A stretch of 64,000 bases of DNA from Humibacillus xanthopallidus (GTDB lineage Bacteria; Actinomycetota; Actinomycetes; Actinomycetales; Dermatophilaceae), in NCBI RefSeq assembly GCF_006716675.1, contig NZ_VFPM01000001.1:1426001-1490000 (forward strand), in the 5' to 3' direction. Of the stretch, positions 1 to 9,382 are shown piece after piece (within the stretch, counting starts at the first letter, position 1; each line of letters opens with the position of its first letter). A model generated the notes under the pieces. It searched no databases, was not told the DNA's origin, and worked only from the letters and a program-made list of their open reading frames with translations. Both the position numbers and the translations under genes were made by a program.

Positions 1-1440
1 CTCCCCGACGCGGTCAGCTCGATCTCCACGGCGATCCGGCTCTGGGACGAGATCGGCGACGCCGACGGTGTCGCGGCCGCCCACGACAGGGGTGCGGTGA
101 TCGAGTACTACTCCGCGCGACGCGTTGCGGCTGAGCGCCATGCGCGCCTCGCCGCCCGCGATCCCGACACGGCGGCATACGCCTCGGCCTGCGCGACGCA
201 GGCCTACCTCGCTTACCGCCGCAACGACGACGAGGCGGCCGATCTCAACCTCCGCGCCGCCCGTGAGCGGGCCGAGGCCACCGGGGACGAGCTGGTGCGG
301 CTCCGCTGCGACATCGTGACCGCGGCTGCCAACCTGGTGCGGGGCTCGTACGACGCGCGCGCGCTGCTGGAGCAACACGCGCAGACGGCCTTGGAGCTCT
401 CCTTCGACGAGCTGGGCACGACCGCCTACTCCAACCTGTCGGCCATCGACATCGAGCAGCGCCGCTATCGCGAGGCCGAGGAGGTGCTGGCCCGATCGAT
501 CCCGATCACCGTCGAGCGTGACATCCCTCTGTGCAACCAGTGGCAGAGAGGGATGCGCGCGCGGGTGCACCTGCACCGCGGCCGCTGGGCCGCCGCCGAA
601 GAGGACGCGCGCGCGGTGCTCGAGGAGGGCGCCGCACCACTCGCCTCGATGTGGCCGCACCTCGTGCTCGGTCTGATCGCGCTTCGCCGGATGGACGGAG
701 CGGGAGCGGAGGCCGACGACGGCTCCCGGGCCGCCACTGTGGCAGGCCATCTCGACGCTGCGTGGGAGCTGGCGGCACGGCTCGACGAACCGCTGGCCCG
801 GCTCCCCGTGTTGTCAGCCCTGGTAGAGCAGGCGTGGGTGAATGACACCCACGACGAGCGCCTCCAGGCGATCAGCCCGACCCTTGCTTCGGTGAGCTCG
901 ACTCCCGGAATGGGCTGGGCCATGGGTGATCTCGCCGTCTGGGCCGACCGGATCGCACTTGAGCGCGGGGGGATCGACACGCGCAACCTCGACCTTGCCG
1001 AGCCGTTCCGGCTGGAGCTAGATGGCCTTCATGGTGTCGCAGCCCAGTGGTGGGTCCGCGCGGGCGCCCCATTCGAGAGCGCGATCACCGCGGCTCACTC
1101 AGCCGACCCCGTCACGGCACGGCTGGGGGTCGAGGAGCTCGAGTCACTGGGTGCTCGTGCGACGGCGCATCGGTGTCGGGATCTATTGCGCAGCAAGGGT
1201 TTTCCGGTGGCCGCGCGCGGACGGCGCGCTAGCACGCGCGCGAACCCGTCCGGTCTCACCAACCGGCAGCTCGACGTCGCGCGACTGGTGGCGCGCGGCT
1301 TGACCAACGCCGAGCTCGCCGAGCAGCTCTTCATCTCCCCCAAGACGGCAGACCACCACGTGTCGGCGGTGCTCACCAAGCTCGGCCTGCGCACGCGTCG
1401 CGAGGTCGCCCGTCGGTCCGTCGAGCTCGGCCTCGACTGA
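1..1440 (+). CDS. LuxR-family transcriptional regulator, C-terminal part (5' partial)
   Basis: The reading frame is already open at base 1, so the true start lies upstream; the GTG at 97 is only the first internal start codon. About 415 residues of Ala/Leu/Arg/Glu-rich helical, TPR-like sequence come before a LuxR/GerE DNA-binding domain in the last 62 codons (1252-1437). That domain has the expected GLTNRQLDVARLVARG and SPKTADHHVSAVLTKLGL stretches. A long helical region ending in this HTH is the layout of large LAL/MalT-type regulators, whose N-terminal ATPase would be outside the window. Its ligand and targets cannot be read from the sequence. It converges on serS, with a large inverted repeat between the two genes. 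Confidence 0.85.
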   Translation, partial: LPDAVSSISTAIRLWDEIGDADGVAAAHDRGAVIEYYSARRVAAERHARLAARDPDTAAYASACATQAYLAYRRNDDEAADLNLRAARERAEATGDELVRLRCDIVTAAANLVRGSYDARALLEQHAQTALELSFDELGTTAYSNLSAIDIEQRRYREAEEVLARSIPITVERDIPLCNQWQRGMRARVHLHRGRWAAAEEDARAVLEEGAAPLASMWPHLVLGLIALRRMDGAGAEADDGSRAATVAGHLDAAWELAARLDEPLARLPVLSALVEQAWVNDTHDERLQAISPTLASVSSTPGMGWAMGDLAVWADRIALERGGIDTRNLDLAEPFRLELDGLHGVAAQWWVRAGAPFESAITAAHSADPVTARLGVEELESLGARATAHRCRDLLRSKGFPVAARGRRASTRANPSGLTNRQLDVARLVARGLTNAELAEQLFISPKTADHHVSAVLTKLGLRTRREVARRSVELGLD

Positions 1441-1449
1441 GACCGGCGC

Positions 1450-1540
1450 CCCACCCAATCGAAAGAGCAGTTCGTCGCCCCGTCCAGCGTGCCCGTCGGG
1501 GCGCTGGAAGGGCGACGAACTGCTCTTTCGATTGGGTGGG
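1450..1540. repeat. Perfect 31-bp inverted repeat; founder-like copy of a dispersed intergenic element
   Basis: Arms 1450-1480 and 1510-1540 are exact reverse complements. The 29-nt loop has its own 7-bp stem (TCCAGCG/CGCTGGA). It sits between convergent genes, so it could act as a bidirectional terminator, although no T-tract follows. Each arm contains the motif CGACGAACTGCTCTTTCGAT, which recurs at 10640, 46923, 51185 and 51240. Confidence 0.9.
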
Positions 1541-1584
1541 AGCGAGGCGACCGACTGCTCCGTGGACTGGCTGCGTTGCGGGGA

Positions 1585-2910
1585 TCAGGCGAGGGGCTTG
1601 AGGACGTCCAGGCCGAGGAAGGGGCGCAGGGCCTCGGGCACGCGCACCGAACCGTCTGCCTGCTGGTGGTTCTCGAGGATCGCGACGAGCCAGCGCGTCG
1701 TGCCGAGCGTGCCGTTGAGCGTCGCGACGGCGCGGGTGCCCGAGCCGTTCGGGTCGCGCTCGCGGGTGTTCAACCGGCGGGCTTGGTACGTCGTGCAGTT
1801 CGACGTCGACGTGAGCTCGCGGTACTTGCCCTGCGTCGGCACCCACGCCTCGCAGTCGAACTTGCGTGCCGCCGGGCCACCGAGGTCGCCGGCCGCGGTG
1901 TCGATGATGCGGTAGGGCACCTCGACCTTGGCGAGCATCTCGCGCTCCCACGCGAGCAGCCGCTGGTGCTCCGCCTCGGCGTCCTCGATGCGGCAGTAGC
2001 TGAACATCTCGACCTTGTGGAACTGGTGCACCCGGATGATGCCGCGCGTGTCCTTGCCGTGCGACCCGGCCTCGCGGCGATAGCAGGCCGACCACCCGGC
2101 ATACCGCTTGGGGCCCGCCGACAGGTCGATGATCTCGTCGGAGTGGTAGCCCGCGAGGGCGACCTCCGAGGTGCCGGTGAGGTAGAGCTCGTCGTCCTTG
2201 AGCTTGTAGACCTCTTCGTCGTGGGCATCGATGAAGCCGGCGCCGGCCATGATCTCGGTGCGCGCGAGGGTGGGCGTGATCATCGGCGTGAAGCCCGCGG
2301 CGGTCGCCTGCGCGATCGCCATGTTGAGCAGCGCCAGCTCGAGCAGGGCGCCAACGCCGGTGAGGTAGTAGAACCGTGCGCCACCGACCTTCGCGCCACG
2401 CTCCATGTCGATCGCGCCGAGCTTCTCGCCGAGGGCGAGGTGGTCGAGCGGCTCGAACCCCTCAGCAGCGAAATCCCTTGGGGTGCCGACAGTTTCGAGC
2501 ACGACGTAGTCGTCCTCGCCGCCGACCGGGACCCCGTCGATGATGACGTTGCCGACCTGGCGCAGCAGGCGCTCGAGCTCGGCCCCCGCCTCGTCCGCGT
2601 CGGACTCGAGCGACTTGACCTGCTCGCTCAGCGTCGAAGCGTGGGCGCGGGCCTCGTGGGCCACCTTCTCGAGGTGGTCGGCGTCGGGGGCTCCGGCCTT
2701 CTTCGCCTTCTGGAAGGCGCCCATGGCGGCACCGACCGACTTGCTCACGGTCTTCTGCTCGGCGCGAAGCGCCTCGAAGTCGCCGAGGGACGATCGCCGG
2801 CGCTCGTCGGCAGCGAGGATCGCGTCCACGATCCCCGGGTCCTCTCCACGGGCCTGTTGCGAGGCGCGGACCCGGTCGGGTTCGTCGCGCACGAGCTTGA
2901 TGTCGATCAC
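1585..2910 (-). CDS. serS: Seryl-tRNA synthetase
   Basis: Class II aminoacyl-tRNA synthetase that charges tRNA-Ser in the cytoplasm. At 441 residues it has normal family length. The N-terminal 30-110 region is the charged helical tRNA-binding arm ([15 protein letters not shown] onward). The catalytic core carries the [12 protein letters not shown] segment, motif 2 ([14 protein letters not shown], then HQFHKVEMF) and a motif 3-like [17 protein letters not shown] near the end. The start is GTG at 2910, exactly 6 nt behind a TAGGCT -10-like box (2917-2922), which suggests a leaderless message. No T-box or other leader is visible in the short upstream spacer. The identification is secure. Confidence 0.97.
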   Translation of the reverse strand: MIDIKLVRDEPDRVRASQQARGEDPGIVDAILAADERRRSSLGDFEALRAEQKTVSKSVGAAMGAFQKAKKAGAPDADHLEKVAHEARAHASTLSEQVKSLESDADEAGAELERLLRQVGNVIIDGVPVGGEDDYVVLETVGTPRDFAAEGFEPLDHLALGEKLGAIDMERGAKVGGARFYYLTGVGALLELALLNMAIAQATAAGFTPMITPTLARTEIMAGAGFIDAHDEEVYKLKDDELYLTGTSEVALAGYHSDEIIDLSAGPKRYAGWSACYRREAGSHGKDTRGIIRVHQFHKVEMFSYCRIEDAEAEHQRLLAWEREMLAKVEVPYRIIDTAAGDLGGPAARKFDCEAWVPTQGKYRELTSTSNCTTYQARRLNTRERDPNGSGTRAVATLNGTLGTTRWLVAILENHQQADGSVRVPEALRPFLGLDVLKPLA

Positions 2911-2916
2911 GCGGTC

Positions 2917-2922
2917 AGCCTA
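2917..2922 (-). promoter_or_regulatory. -10-like box TAGGCT for serS
   Basis: On the minus strand TAGGCT is followed by 6 nt and then the serS GTG, so transcription would begin at or next to the start codon. No ribosome-binding site is present. Confidence 0.5.
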
Positions 2923-2977
2923 TCGGCGCCGTGCGAGCGCCCACGACCGAGATCTCGCGGCCGCCCCCACCATCCCC

Positions 2978-3526
2978 CTACTCGGGGCGGATGAGGGCGT
3001 ATGCCGTGACGGCGTCAGCCGGTAGCCCGCGGACGTCGATCTGGACCCGTCCCGCGGGCAGGCCGAGATGCTCCGTGCGCTGGACCGACCCGTCGCACCG
3101 GAAGGGCCGGGAGTAGAGCGGCTCCCCGTGGCCCCACGTGCCCGGCGCGGCGTCGTAGATCGCATAGCTCGTGCCGTCCGACGCCCGGCCGGCAGCGCAC
3201 GCCACCTCGACCGTGTAGGTGCGACCCTGCGCCACCGGCACCCCGGGCACGTTGCGGAACGCCTTGCCCTCACCCTGCGAGATCACGACCACCCGCGCAA
3301 CCTCCCCAGCCGCAGGCCCGGGCACGGTCACGACCGGCGGCGGCCCGGGGTCGACCGGCGTCAAGGACACGGCGGGCGTCGGCGCCGGCCCGGGCGATAC
3401 CCAGCCCGTCGGCCCCACCGCCTCCGCCCCGCTGCTCGTGCAGCCGGCCGACGCGCCCACGCACGCCGCGCCGAGCACCAGCGCCGCAAGCCCCGCGGCC
3501 CGGCCACCCGCGGCTGCCCACCTCAT
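2978..3526 (-). CDS. Putative secreted lipoprotein
   Basis: A 182-residue protein of unknown function. The N-terminus is a signal sequence (Arg near position 2, Ala/Leu-rich core) ending in ASAGC, an acceptable lipobox with Cys29 as the lipidated residue. A Pro-rich linker (residues 40-75) leads to a compact domain with two Cys (in VEVACAAG and FRCDGS) that may form a disulfide. I recognise no family. The ATG lies 6 nt behind TAGAGT (3533-3538, minus strand), the leaderless arrangement seen for many genes here. It is divergent from the catalase. Confidence 0.7.
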   Translation of the reverse strand: MRWAAAGGRAAGLAALVLGAACVGASAGCTSSGAEAVGPTGWVSPGPAPTPAVSLTPVDPGPPPVVTVPGPAAGEVARVVVISQGEGKAFRNVPGVPVAQGRTYTVEVACAAGRASDGTSYAIYDAAPGTWGHGEPLYSRPFRCDGSVQRTEHLGLPAGRVQIDVRGLPADAVTAYALIRPE

Positions 3527-3593
3527 CCCCCGACTCTAGGTCTGTGCAGCCCGAGTGGGTATGGCACGGGTTCCAGACGTCGAAGGAGCAGAC

Positions 3594-5180
3594 ATGAGCG
3601 GCAGCACCCAGTCACGCGAGTCCATCGAGACGGCACCGAGCCCGGAGGCCGAGATCGGCTCCCACACCGAGACGGGCGCTCCCGCACCCAGCGACCGCAA
3701 CTCGCTCACGGTCGGCCCCGACGGCCCGATCCTGCTGCACGACCACCACTTCCTCAACCAGATGGCGCACTTCAACCGCGAGCGCATCCCGGAGCGCAAC
3801 GTGCACGCCAAGGGCTCCGGCGCGTTCGGCACCTTCGAGACGACCGAGGACGTGTCGGCCTACACGAAGGCGGCCCTCTTCCAGCAGGGCGTCACGACAG
3901 AGATGCTCGCGCGCTTCTCGACGGTCGCCGGCGAGCAGGGCAGCCCCGACACGTGGCGTGACCCCCGCGGCTTCGCGCTGAAGTTCTACACGACCGAGGG
4001 CAACTACGACCTCGTCGGCAACAACACGCCCGTCTTCTTCGTGCGCGACACGATGAAGTTCCCGCACTTCATCCGCAGCCAGAAGCGCCGCGGCGGCTCG
4101 GGCCTGCGCGACAACCACATGCAGTGGGACTTCTGGAGCCTCAACCCGGAGTCGGCCCACCAGGTCACCTACCTCATGGGCGACCGCGGCATCCCCAAGA
4201 CGTTCCGCCACATGAACGGCTACGGCAGCCACACCTTCCTCTGGATCAACGAGGCTGGCGAGAAGCACTGGGTCAAGTACCACTTCCACAGCAACCAGGG
4301 CGTCGAGGGCCTGACCGGCGCCGAGGCCGAGCGCATCGCCGGCCAGGACGCCGACCACCACCGCCGCGACCTCTACGACGCGATCGAGGCGGGCGACTTC
4401 CCGAGCTGGACGCTGTCGATCCAGGCGATGCCCTACGAGGACGCGAAGACCTACCACCTCAACCCGTTCGACCTGACGAAGGTGTGGCCGCACAACGACT
4501 ACCCGCTCATCAAGGTCGGAACGATGACGCTCAACCGCAACCCCGACAACTTCTTCGCCCAGATCGAACAGGCGGCCTTCGAGCCGTCGGCCGTCGTGCC
4601 GGGCATCGGCTTCTCGCCGGACAAGATGCTGCTCGGTCGCGTCTTCGCCTACAGCGACACCCACCGCTACCGCATCGGCCCGAACTACCTCCAGCTCCCG
4701 GTCAACCGTCCCCACGTGGACAACCTCAACACCTACACGCAGGACGGGCCGATGGCCTACGACCACCACGGCGACGCCCCCGTCTACGCGCCCAACAGCG
4801 AGGGCCGCGGCTACGCCGACACCGTCGGCGAGGTCGAGGAGGGCTGGGAGACCGACGGCGCCATGGTGCGTCAGGCCTACACCCTGCGCGAGGACGACGA
4901 CGACTTCAGCCAGGCCGGTGCGCTCGTGCGCGAGGTCTGGGACGACGCGCAGCGGCAGATGTTCACCGAGACCGTCGCCGGCCACCTCCTCGGCGGCGTG
5001 AAGTCGCCGGTGCTCGAGCGCGCCTTCGACTACTGGAAGAGCGTCGACGCCGAGACGGGCAAGCAGATCGAGGAGCTCGTCCGAGCGGGCCTCGGTGGCG
5101 CGAACCCCGGCGGCGACGCCGACGACGCCAAGGTCGTCACAGAGCCGATCGTCGAGTCAGCGACGAACGCCGCTCACTGA
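3594..5180 (+). CDS. Heme catalase (monofunctional)
   Basis: Breaks down hydrogen peroxide to water and oxygen in the cytoplasm. At 528 residues it fits the smaller-subunit monofunctional catalases. The distal His is His71 in [16 protein letters not shown]. The [12 protein letters not shown] segment holds the catalytic Asn, and [17 protein letters not shown] carries the proximal heme Tyr, followed by the LPVN turn. [15 protein letters not shown] is the usual substrate-channel stretch. An upstream in-frame ATG at 3555 exists, but the ATG at 3594 has GAAGGAG 5 nt ahead of it and starts near the usual N-terminus, so I chose it. A strong hairpin follows the gene. Confidence 0.96.
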   Translation: MSGSTQSRESIETAPSPEAEIGSHTETGAPAPSDRNSLTVGPDGPILLHDHHFLNQMAHFNRERIPERNVHAKGSGAFGTFETTEDVSAYTKAALFQQGVTTEMLARFSTVAGEQGSPDTWRDPRGFALKFYTTEGNYDLVGNNTPVFFVRDTMKFPHFIRSQKRRGGSGLRDNHMQWDFWSLNPESAHQVTYLMGDRGIPKTFRHMNGYGSHTFLWINEAGEKHWVKYHFHSNQGVEGLTGAEAERIAGQDADHHRRDLYDAIEAGDFPSWTLSIQAMPYEDAKTYHLNPFDLTKVWPHNDYPLIKVGTMTLNRNPDNFFAQIEQAAFEPSAVVPGIGFSPDKMLLGRVFAYSDTHRYRIGPNYLQLPVNRPHVDNLNTYTQDGPMAYDHHGDAPVYAPNSEGRGYADTVGEVEEGWETDGAMVRQAYTLREDDDDFSQAGALVREVWDDAQRQMFTETVAGHLLGGVKSPVLERAFDYWKSVDAETGKQIEELVRAGLGGANPGGDADDAKVVTEPIVESATNAAH

Positions 5181-5207
5181 CAAGGCTTTTCGACCCAGCA
5201 ACACGCA

Positions 5208-5248
5208 GAGGTATGCCGTGTGCCCCCGTCAGGCACACGGCATACCTC
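5208..5248. terminator. Hairpin terminator between convergent genes
   Basis: Perfect 17-bp arms (5208-5224 and 5232-5248) with a 7-nt loop and no clear T-run. Both arms contain the octamer GTATGCCG. It lies between catalase and the ABC permease, which converge, so it could work in both directions. Confidence 0.8.
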
Positions 5249-5293
5249 GTGCTCGGGGTGACGTCACGTCACCGCGGGTCCGGCCGACGCCGG

Positions 5294-6163
5294 CTACTTG
5301 ACCTCGGAGCGCGTGAGGCGCCACATGCCGACGGTCAGCGGCAGGATCACCCAGACGGCGACCGAGGTGCCGAGGTGCGCCCACTGCTCACCCGTGAGCG
5401 AGCCCTCGAAGAGCGGCTGCATCGTCTGGTTCATGTCGAGCCAGACCGCTGCGTCGCGCAGCCACGAGACCATCGAGCCGAGGATCGACCAGGCTGTCGG
5501 CAGGATGTAGAAGAGCACGATCGCGGCCGGGGTGTTCTTGAGCAGCATGCCGAAGCCGAGTCCCTGCGCGATGCCGAGCAGGACGTAGCCCCCGGCGCCG
5601 AGCAGCACGAGGCCGTCCATCGTCCAGTCGGGCGTGATGCCGCGGAAGGTGACCGCGCCCTGGTGGGCGATGCCCGCGAGCACGAGCGAGGTCGCGAACG
5701 CCGCGACGCCGACGAGCAGGGCGGCCACGGTCTTGGCCCAGCCGACCCGTGCCCGGCGCGGCTCGAGGCCGAAGGTCACGAGGCCGGTGCGCTGCGACCA
5801 CTCCGAGGTGACGGCGAGGATGCCGACGACGGGCAGGATGAGGGCCATCGGCATCGTCGTCGCCTGGAGGTACTCCCCGAAGGCGTGCTGGCCGCCCTCG
5901 TTGAAGAACATGATCGTCAGCGCGACCGCGATGACGGCGCCGATGCCGATGAGCAGCCAGCGGCCGGCGCGGGTGTCGAGCATCTTGCGCAGCTCGACGT
6001 GGATGAGCCGCGCGAAGGGCACCCCGGTCGTCGGGCGCGGACCGTCGATCCGGCTCGGCACGGCCGCGACGGTCGGCAGGGCCGACTCGGCGGACTTCGA
6101 GAGCACGACGGGTGTCGCGGCTCCAGCGGGGGTGGTCGATGTCGTGGTCGGTGCGGTGGTCAT
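5294..6163 (-). CDS. ABC-2 type transporter permease
   Basis: A 289-residue membrane subunit that pairs with the ATPase encoded just upstream. A 50-residue Thr/Ala/Pro-rich cytoplasmic N-terminus leads to the ABC-2 start LIHVELRKMLDTRAGRW, then about six hydrophobic segments (including WLLIGIGAVIAVALTIMFF and LILPVVGILAVTSEW). The LRKMLDTR and SEWSQRTG motifs are typical of exporters of the YhgE/NatB-like ABC-2 group. Its start overlaps the stop of the ATPase by ATGA, indicating translational coupling. The substrate is unknown; antimicrobial or stress-compound export is a common role for such pairs beside a NarL-type two-component system. Confidence 0.88.
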   Translation of the reverse strand: MTTAPTTTSTTPAGAATPVVLSKSAESALPTVAAVPSRIDGPRPTTGVPFARLIHVELRKMLDTRAGRWLLIGIGAVIAVALTIMFFNEGGQHAFGEYLQATTMPMALILPVVGILAVTSEWSQRTGLVTFGLEPRRARVGWAKTVAALLVGVAAFATSLVLAGIAHQGAVTFRGITPDWTMDGLVLLGAGGYVLLGIAQGLGFGMLLKNTPAAIVLFYILPTAWSILGSMVSWLRDAAVWLDMNQTMQPLFEGSLTGEQWAHLGTSVAVWVILPLTVGMWRLTRSEVK

Positions 6164-7059
6164 GCCGCCACCTCCTCTCGGGCGGCGTCGGCCGTGAGGT
6201 CGAGGAACATCTCCTCGAGACCCCGGCTGTCGCCACCGCGTAGCTCGGTCAGGACGATCTGGTGCGCGACGGCGATGCGGCCGACCGCGATGGGCTCGGC
6301 GTCGACCTGCAGACCACCGGTCGCCGTGCGCTGCGCGACGATCGACTCGGCCGCGAGCGCGGCCATGAGGGCGGCGTCGTCGGTGGAGCGCGTGAAGGTG
6401 CCGGCGCCGGCGAGCAGCTCGTCCTTCGTGCCCTGGGCGACGATCTTGCCGTGCCCGATGACGACGATCTCGTCGGCGACGCGCTCGATCTCGTTGAGCA
6501 GGTGCGAGCTGAGCAGCACGGTGCCGCCCTCGTTGGCGTAGCCACGGAGCAGGTCACGCATCCAGCGGATGCCGGCCGGGTCGAGGCCGTTGGCCGGCTC
6601 GTCGAGGATGAGCACCTCGGGGTCGCCGAGCAGGGCGTGGGCGATGCCGAGCCGCTGGCGCATGCCAAGCGAGTAGTTGCGCACCCGCCGGTTCGCCTCC
6701 TTGTCGGTGAGCCCGACGAGGTCGATCATCTCGTCGACGCGCTGCCGCCCGACGCCCATGAGGATCGCGCCGAGGGTCAGCACCTCGCGGCCGGTGCGCC
6801 CCGCGTGCTGCGCGGACGCGTCGAGCAGCAGGCCGACGTGGCGGCCCGGGTTCGGCAGGGCGGCATACGGCTTGCCGAGCACCGTCGCCGTGCCCGAGGT
6901 CGCGGGGGTGAGTCCGGACATGATGCGCATCGCCGTCGTCTTGCCGGCACCGTTGGGCCCGAGGAAGCCGGTGACGAGCCCGGCCTTCGCCTCGAACGAG
7001 ACGTCGTCGACGGCCGTGAACGGGCCGTATCTCTTCGTGAGTCGCTCCACAGTGATCAT
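6160..7059 (-). CDS. ABC transporter ATP-binding protein
   Basis: A 299-residue ATPase of the drug/antimicrobial exporter class. Walker A is GPNGAGKTT (about residues 33-41), the signature YSLGMRQRLGIAHAL, Walker B EVLILDEPANGLDP and the H-loop SSHLL. The frame stays open for over 400 codons upstream, but the family N-terminus MITVERLTKRYG begins at ATG 7059, which has GGGAGG about 8 nt ahead. It forms an operon with the permease and is transcribed away from the histidine kinase, a common arrangement for a sensor controlling an exporter. Confidence 0.92.
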   Translation of the reverse strand: MITVERLTKRYGPFTAVDDVSFEAKAGLVTGFLGPNGAGKTTAMRIMSGLTPATSGTATVLGKPYAALPNPGRHVGLLLDASAQHAGRTGREVLTLGAILMGVGRQRVDEMIDLVGLTDKEANRRVRNYSLGMRQRLGIAHALLGDPEVLILDEPANGLDPAGIRWMRDLLRGYANEGGTVLLSSHLLNEIERVADEIVVIGHGKIVAQGTKDELLAGAGTFTRSTDDAALMAALAAESIVAQRTATGGLQVDAEPIAVGRIAVAHQIVLTELRGGDSRGLEEMFLDLTADAAREEVAA

Positions 7060-7127
7060 GGGAGACACCCTCCCGGTCGGTGGGGGTCGCGCACATCCGT
7101 CATGAGCCTGATTCCGACCCCTACCTC

Positions 7128-7166
7128 GGTCGCTCGCGACCCTGACCTCAGTCGGGGTCGCGACCC
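7128..7166. promoter_or_regulatory. Paired dyad operator between the ABC exporter and the two-component system
   Basis: A perfect 12-bp palindrome GGGTCGCGACCC lies at 7155-7166, and an imperfect copy GGTCGC-tc-GCGACC at 7128-7141. The 12-mer TCGCGACCCTGA is directly repeated at 7134 and 7158. The site lies between divergent genes, so the NarL-type regulator encoded alongside is the obvious candidate binder (inference). Confidence 0.55.
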
Positions 7167-7212
7167 TGAGTGACCGACTTCCGGCGTATGCCGTCCGGGC
7201 CCGTCCCGCGCC

Positions 7213-7218
7213 TACGCT
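7213..7218 (+). promoter_or_regulatory. -10-like box TACGCT for the histidine kinase
   Basis: TACGCT followed by exactly 6 nt and then the GTG start. No ribosome-binding site is visible, so the message is probably leaderless. Confidence 0.5.
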
Positions 7219-7224
7219 GGGCGG

Positions 7225-8550
7225 GTGCCACTCCCCCGCGTCGCCCGAACCCCCGGGGGCCATGTGTGGGGAGAGACGTGGCGGCTGCTCCTCGCCTTCC
7301 TCTTCGGGCTCGCGGTCTGGGGCGCGGTCCAGGCGCAGCTCGACTACCGCGGAGCCGAGCCCGCCTTCGGGAAGAACTGGCTGCTGGTCGACCTCGCCCT
7401 CGGCGTGGCGTCGACGGTGCTGCTGCTGTGGCGTCGCCGCTGGCCGTTGGCCGTCGCCGTCGTCACCGCCGCCGTCTCGGGCGTCTCGTCGGTCAGTGTC
7501 GGCGCCTCTGCGGTCGCGCTCGTCTCCTTGGCGACGCGACGCAGGTGGCGCGAGCTGGCGGTGGTTGCCGTGCCGTGGACGCTGGCTGGCTTCGCGCACG
7601 CCCTCGTCTATCCGACCGAGGATGCGGCGGTCACGCTGCCCAACGTCATCATCGGCGTGCTCAGCTTCGCCGTCAGCGTCGCCATCGGCTGGGCGATCGG
7701 CGAGCGCCGGGCCTTCGTGGCGTCGCTGCACGACCGCGCCATCACGGCCGAGCGGGAGCAGTCGATGCGGGTCGTGCAGGCCCAGCTCGGCGAACGGGCC
7801 CGGATCGCGCGCGAGATGCACGACGTCCTTGCGCACCGGATCTCGCTCGTCGCGATGCACTCGGGCGCGCTCGCCTACCGCACCGACCTGTCGCCGGCGG
7901 AGGTGCGCGACACGGCCGAGATCGTGCGCGAGAGCGCCAACCGGGCGCTGACGGAGCTGCGCGCCGTGCTCGGAGTGCTGCGTGACGTACCGGCCCCCGA
8001 GGGCGGTGCCGTCGGCGGTGCGTTCGGCGGCGCCGTCGGCGGTGCCGTCGACGGTGCCGTCGACGGTGCCGTCGACGGTGCAGTCGGGCGCCCCGACGCT
8101 CTGGGTGAGCGGCTCCCGGAGCGGCCGCAGCCGACCCTGGGCGACCTCGACACGCTCGTGGCGGAGGCCACGTCGGCCGGGGCCCTCGTCGCCCTCGAGC
8201 GCTCCGGCGACCTGGCCGAGGTGCCGGACTCCGTCTCGCGCAGCGCCTACCGCATCGTGCAGGAGTGCCTGACCAACGCCCGCAAGCACGCCCCGGGCGC
8301 CCGCGCCCTGGTCCGCGTCGACGTGGGGCCCGAGCCCGACGGCACTCAGCCGCCCGCCACCCGGGCGGTCCGCGTGACGGTGCGCAACGGCATACCGCCT
8401 CGGGACGACGCCGACCCCGCGCCTCCGGGCGCCGGCCTCGGGCTCATCGGGCTCACCGAGCGGGCGGTGCTCGGCGGCGGCGAGCTGACCTACGGCCGGG
8501 ACCGGCGCGGCGACTTCGTCGTGTCGGCGCGGCTACCGTGGGCGTCGTGA
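7225..8550 (+). CDS. Sensor histidine kinase (NarL/DesK-type, HisKA_3)
   Basis: A 441-residue membrane sensor kinase. Residues 20-155 hold about five hydrophobic segments with no large outer domain, so it may sense the membrane or its partner transporter. The dimerisation/phosphoacceptor helix is RARIAREMHDVLAHRISL with His199. The ATPase domain has Asn351 (QECLTNARKHAPG) and the glycine lid GAGLGLIGLTER (402-413). Between the two domains lies a low-complexity Gly-Ala-Val run (residues 260-288) written by near-identical 12-bp repeats. Its stop overlaps the GTG of the response regulator. The divergent ABC exporter is its likely target. Confidence 0.92.
   Translation: MPLPRVARTPGGHVWGETWRLLLAFLFGLAVWGAVQAQLDYRGAEPAFGKNWLLVDLALGVASTVLLLWRRRWPLAVAVVTAAVSGVSSVSVGASAVALVSLATRRRWRELAVVAVPWTLAGFAHALVYPTEDAAVTLPNVIIGVLSFAVSVAIGWAIGERRAFVASLHDRAITAEREQSMRVVQAQLGERARIAREMHDVLAHRISLVAMHSGALAYRTDLSPAEVRDTAEIVRESANRALTELRAVLGVLRDVPAPEGGAVGGAFGGAVGGAVDGAVDGAVDGAVGRPDALGERLPERPQPTLGDLDTLVAEATSAGALVALERSGDLAEVPDSVSRSAYRIVQECLTNARKHAPGARALVRVDVGPEPDGTQPPATRAVRVTVRNGIPPRDDADPAPPGAGLGLIGLTERAVLGGGELTYGRDRRGDFVVSARLPWAS
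8002..8088 (+). repeat. 12-bp tandem repeat inside the histidine kinase gene
   Basis: Repeats of about GGTGCCGTCGRC encode GGAV/DGAV units between the HisKA_3 and ATPase domains. The copies differ by single bases, the last three being nearly identical, as expected for slippage-prone length variation. Confidence 0.8.
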
Positions 8551-9263
8551 GCGAGGCGGGCGGCACCGACGGAGCTGGGCGGCCCACGCGGGTGCTGCTC
8601 GTCGACGACGACGCCCTCGTGCGGGCGGGCCTGCGGATGATCCTCGGCGGCGCACCCGACCTCCGTGTCGTCGGCGAGGCGGGCGACGGCATCGAGGCCG
8701 AGGCCGCGGTGGCCCAGCACCGCCCGGACGTCGTGCTCATGGACATCCGGATGCCGCGCCGCGACGGGCTCGAGGCCACCCGGCGGCTGCTCGCCGAGGC
8801 GGCGCGGAGCTCGCGTGAGGCCGACCTGCGCGTCGTCGTGCTCACGACGTTCGAGGCCGACGACATGGTGGTCCAGGCGCTGCGCGCCGGCGCCCACGGC
8901 TTCCTGCTCAAGGACACCGAGCCGAGCCGGCTCGTCGAGGCGGTGCGGCTCGTGGCGGCGGGGCAGCCGATCCTCTCGCCGAGCGTCACGGCGACCCTCA
9001 TGGCCCACGTCGCCTCCGGCGGTGACCCTGCCCCCGCAGACGAGCGGCGCGCCAGCGCGCAGGGGCGCCTCGACGAGCTCACCGACCGCGAGCGCGAGGT
9101 CGCCCTGGCCATCGGCCGGGGGCTGTCGAACGCCGAGATCTCGCGCGAGCTCTACCTCTCCGTGCCGACCGTCAAGGCGCACGTCTCGCGCATCCTCGAC
9201 AAGCTGGGCGCCGACAACCGCGTCCAGATCGCCATCGTCGTGCACGACGCCGCCACCCGCTGA
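8547..9263 (+). CDS. NarL/FixJ-family response regulator
   Basis: A 238-residue two-domain regulator. The receiver domain holds the acidic pair in VLLVDDDAL, phosphoacceptor Asp66 (VVLMDIRMP), Thr100 and Lys122 (FLLKDTEPS). The C-terminal LuxR-type HTH spans roughly 173-232 (LTDREREVALAIGRGLSNAE, then VPTVKAHVSRILDKLGA). The GTG start at 8547 shares bases with the stop of the histidine kinase (GTGA), so the two are coupled. It probably binds the paired dyads at 7128-7166 and controls the divergent ABC exporter. Confidence 0.93.
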   Translation: MSEAGGTDGAGRPTRVLLVDDDALVRAGLRMILGGAPDLRVVGEAGDGIEAEAAVAQHRPDVVLMDIRMPRRDGLEATRRLLAEAARSSREADLRVVVLTTFEADDMVVQALRAGAHGFLLKDTEPSRLVEAVRLVAAGQPILSPSVTATLMAHVASGGDPAPADERRASAQGRLDELTDREREVALAIGRGLSNAEISRELYLSVPTVKAHVSRILDKLGADNRVQIAIVVHDAATR

Positions 9264-9382
9264 CCCCTACCCCTTCCGCCCACCCCCTCGGGCCGATGCC
9301 GTTGCGCCACAACAGGCGACATTCGCCGAGCCTTGGCAGGATCGAAGACTCCGACACGTATGACTACGCCAGGAGAACTCAC

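Noticed and set aside
3612..4985. Long minus-strand open frame (457 codons) opposite the catalase gene
   Set aside because: Val/Arg/Glu/Asp-rich translation with no domain; it is the GC-driven antisense shadow of the catalase gene.
7060..8289. 410-codon N-terminal extension of the ABC ATPase frame
   Set aside because: It is antisense to the histidine kinase and low complexity; the ATPase family starts at ATG 7059 with a ribosome site.
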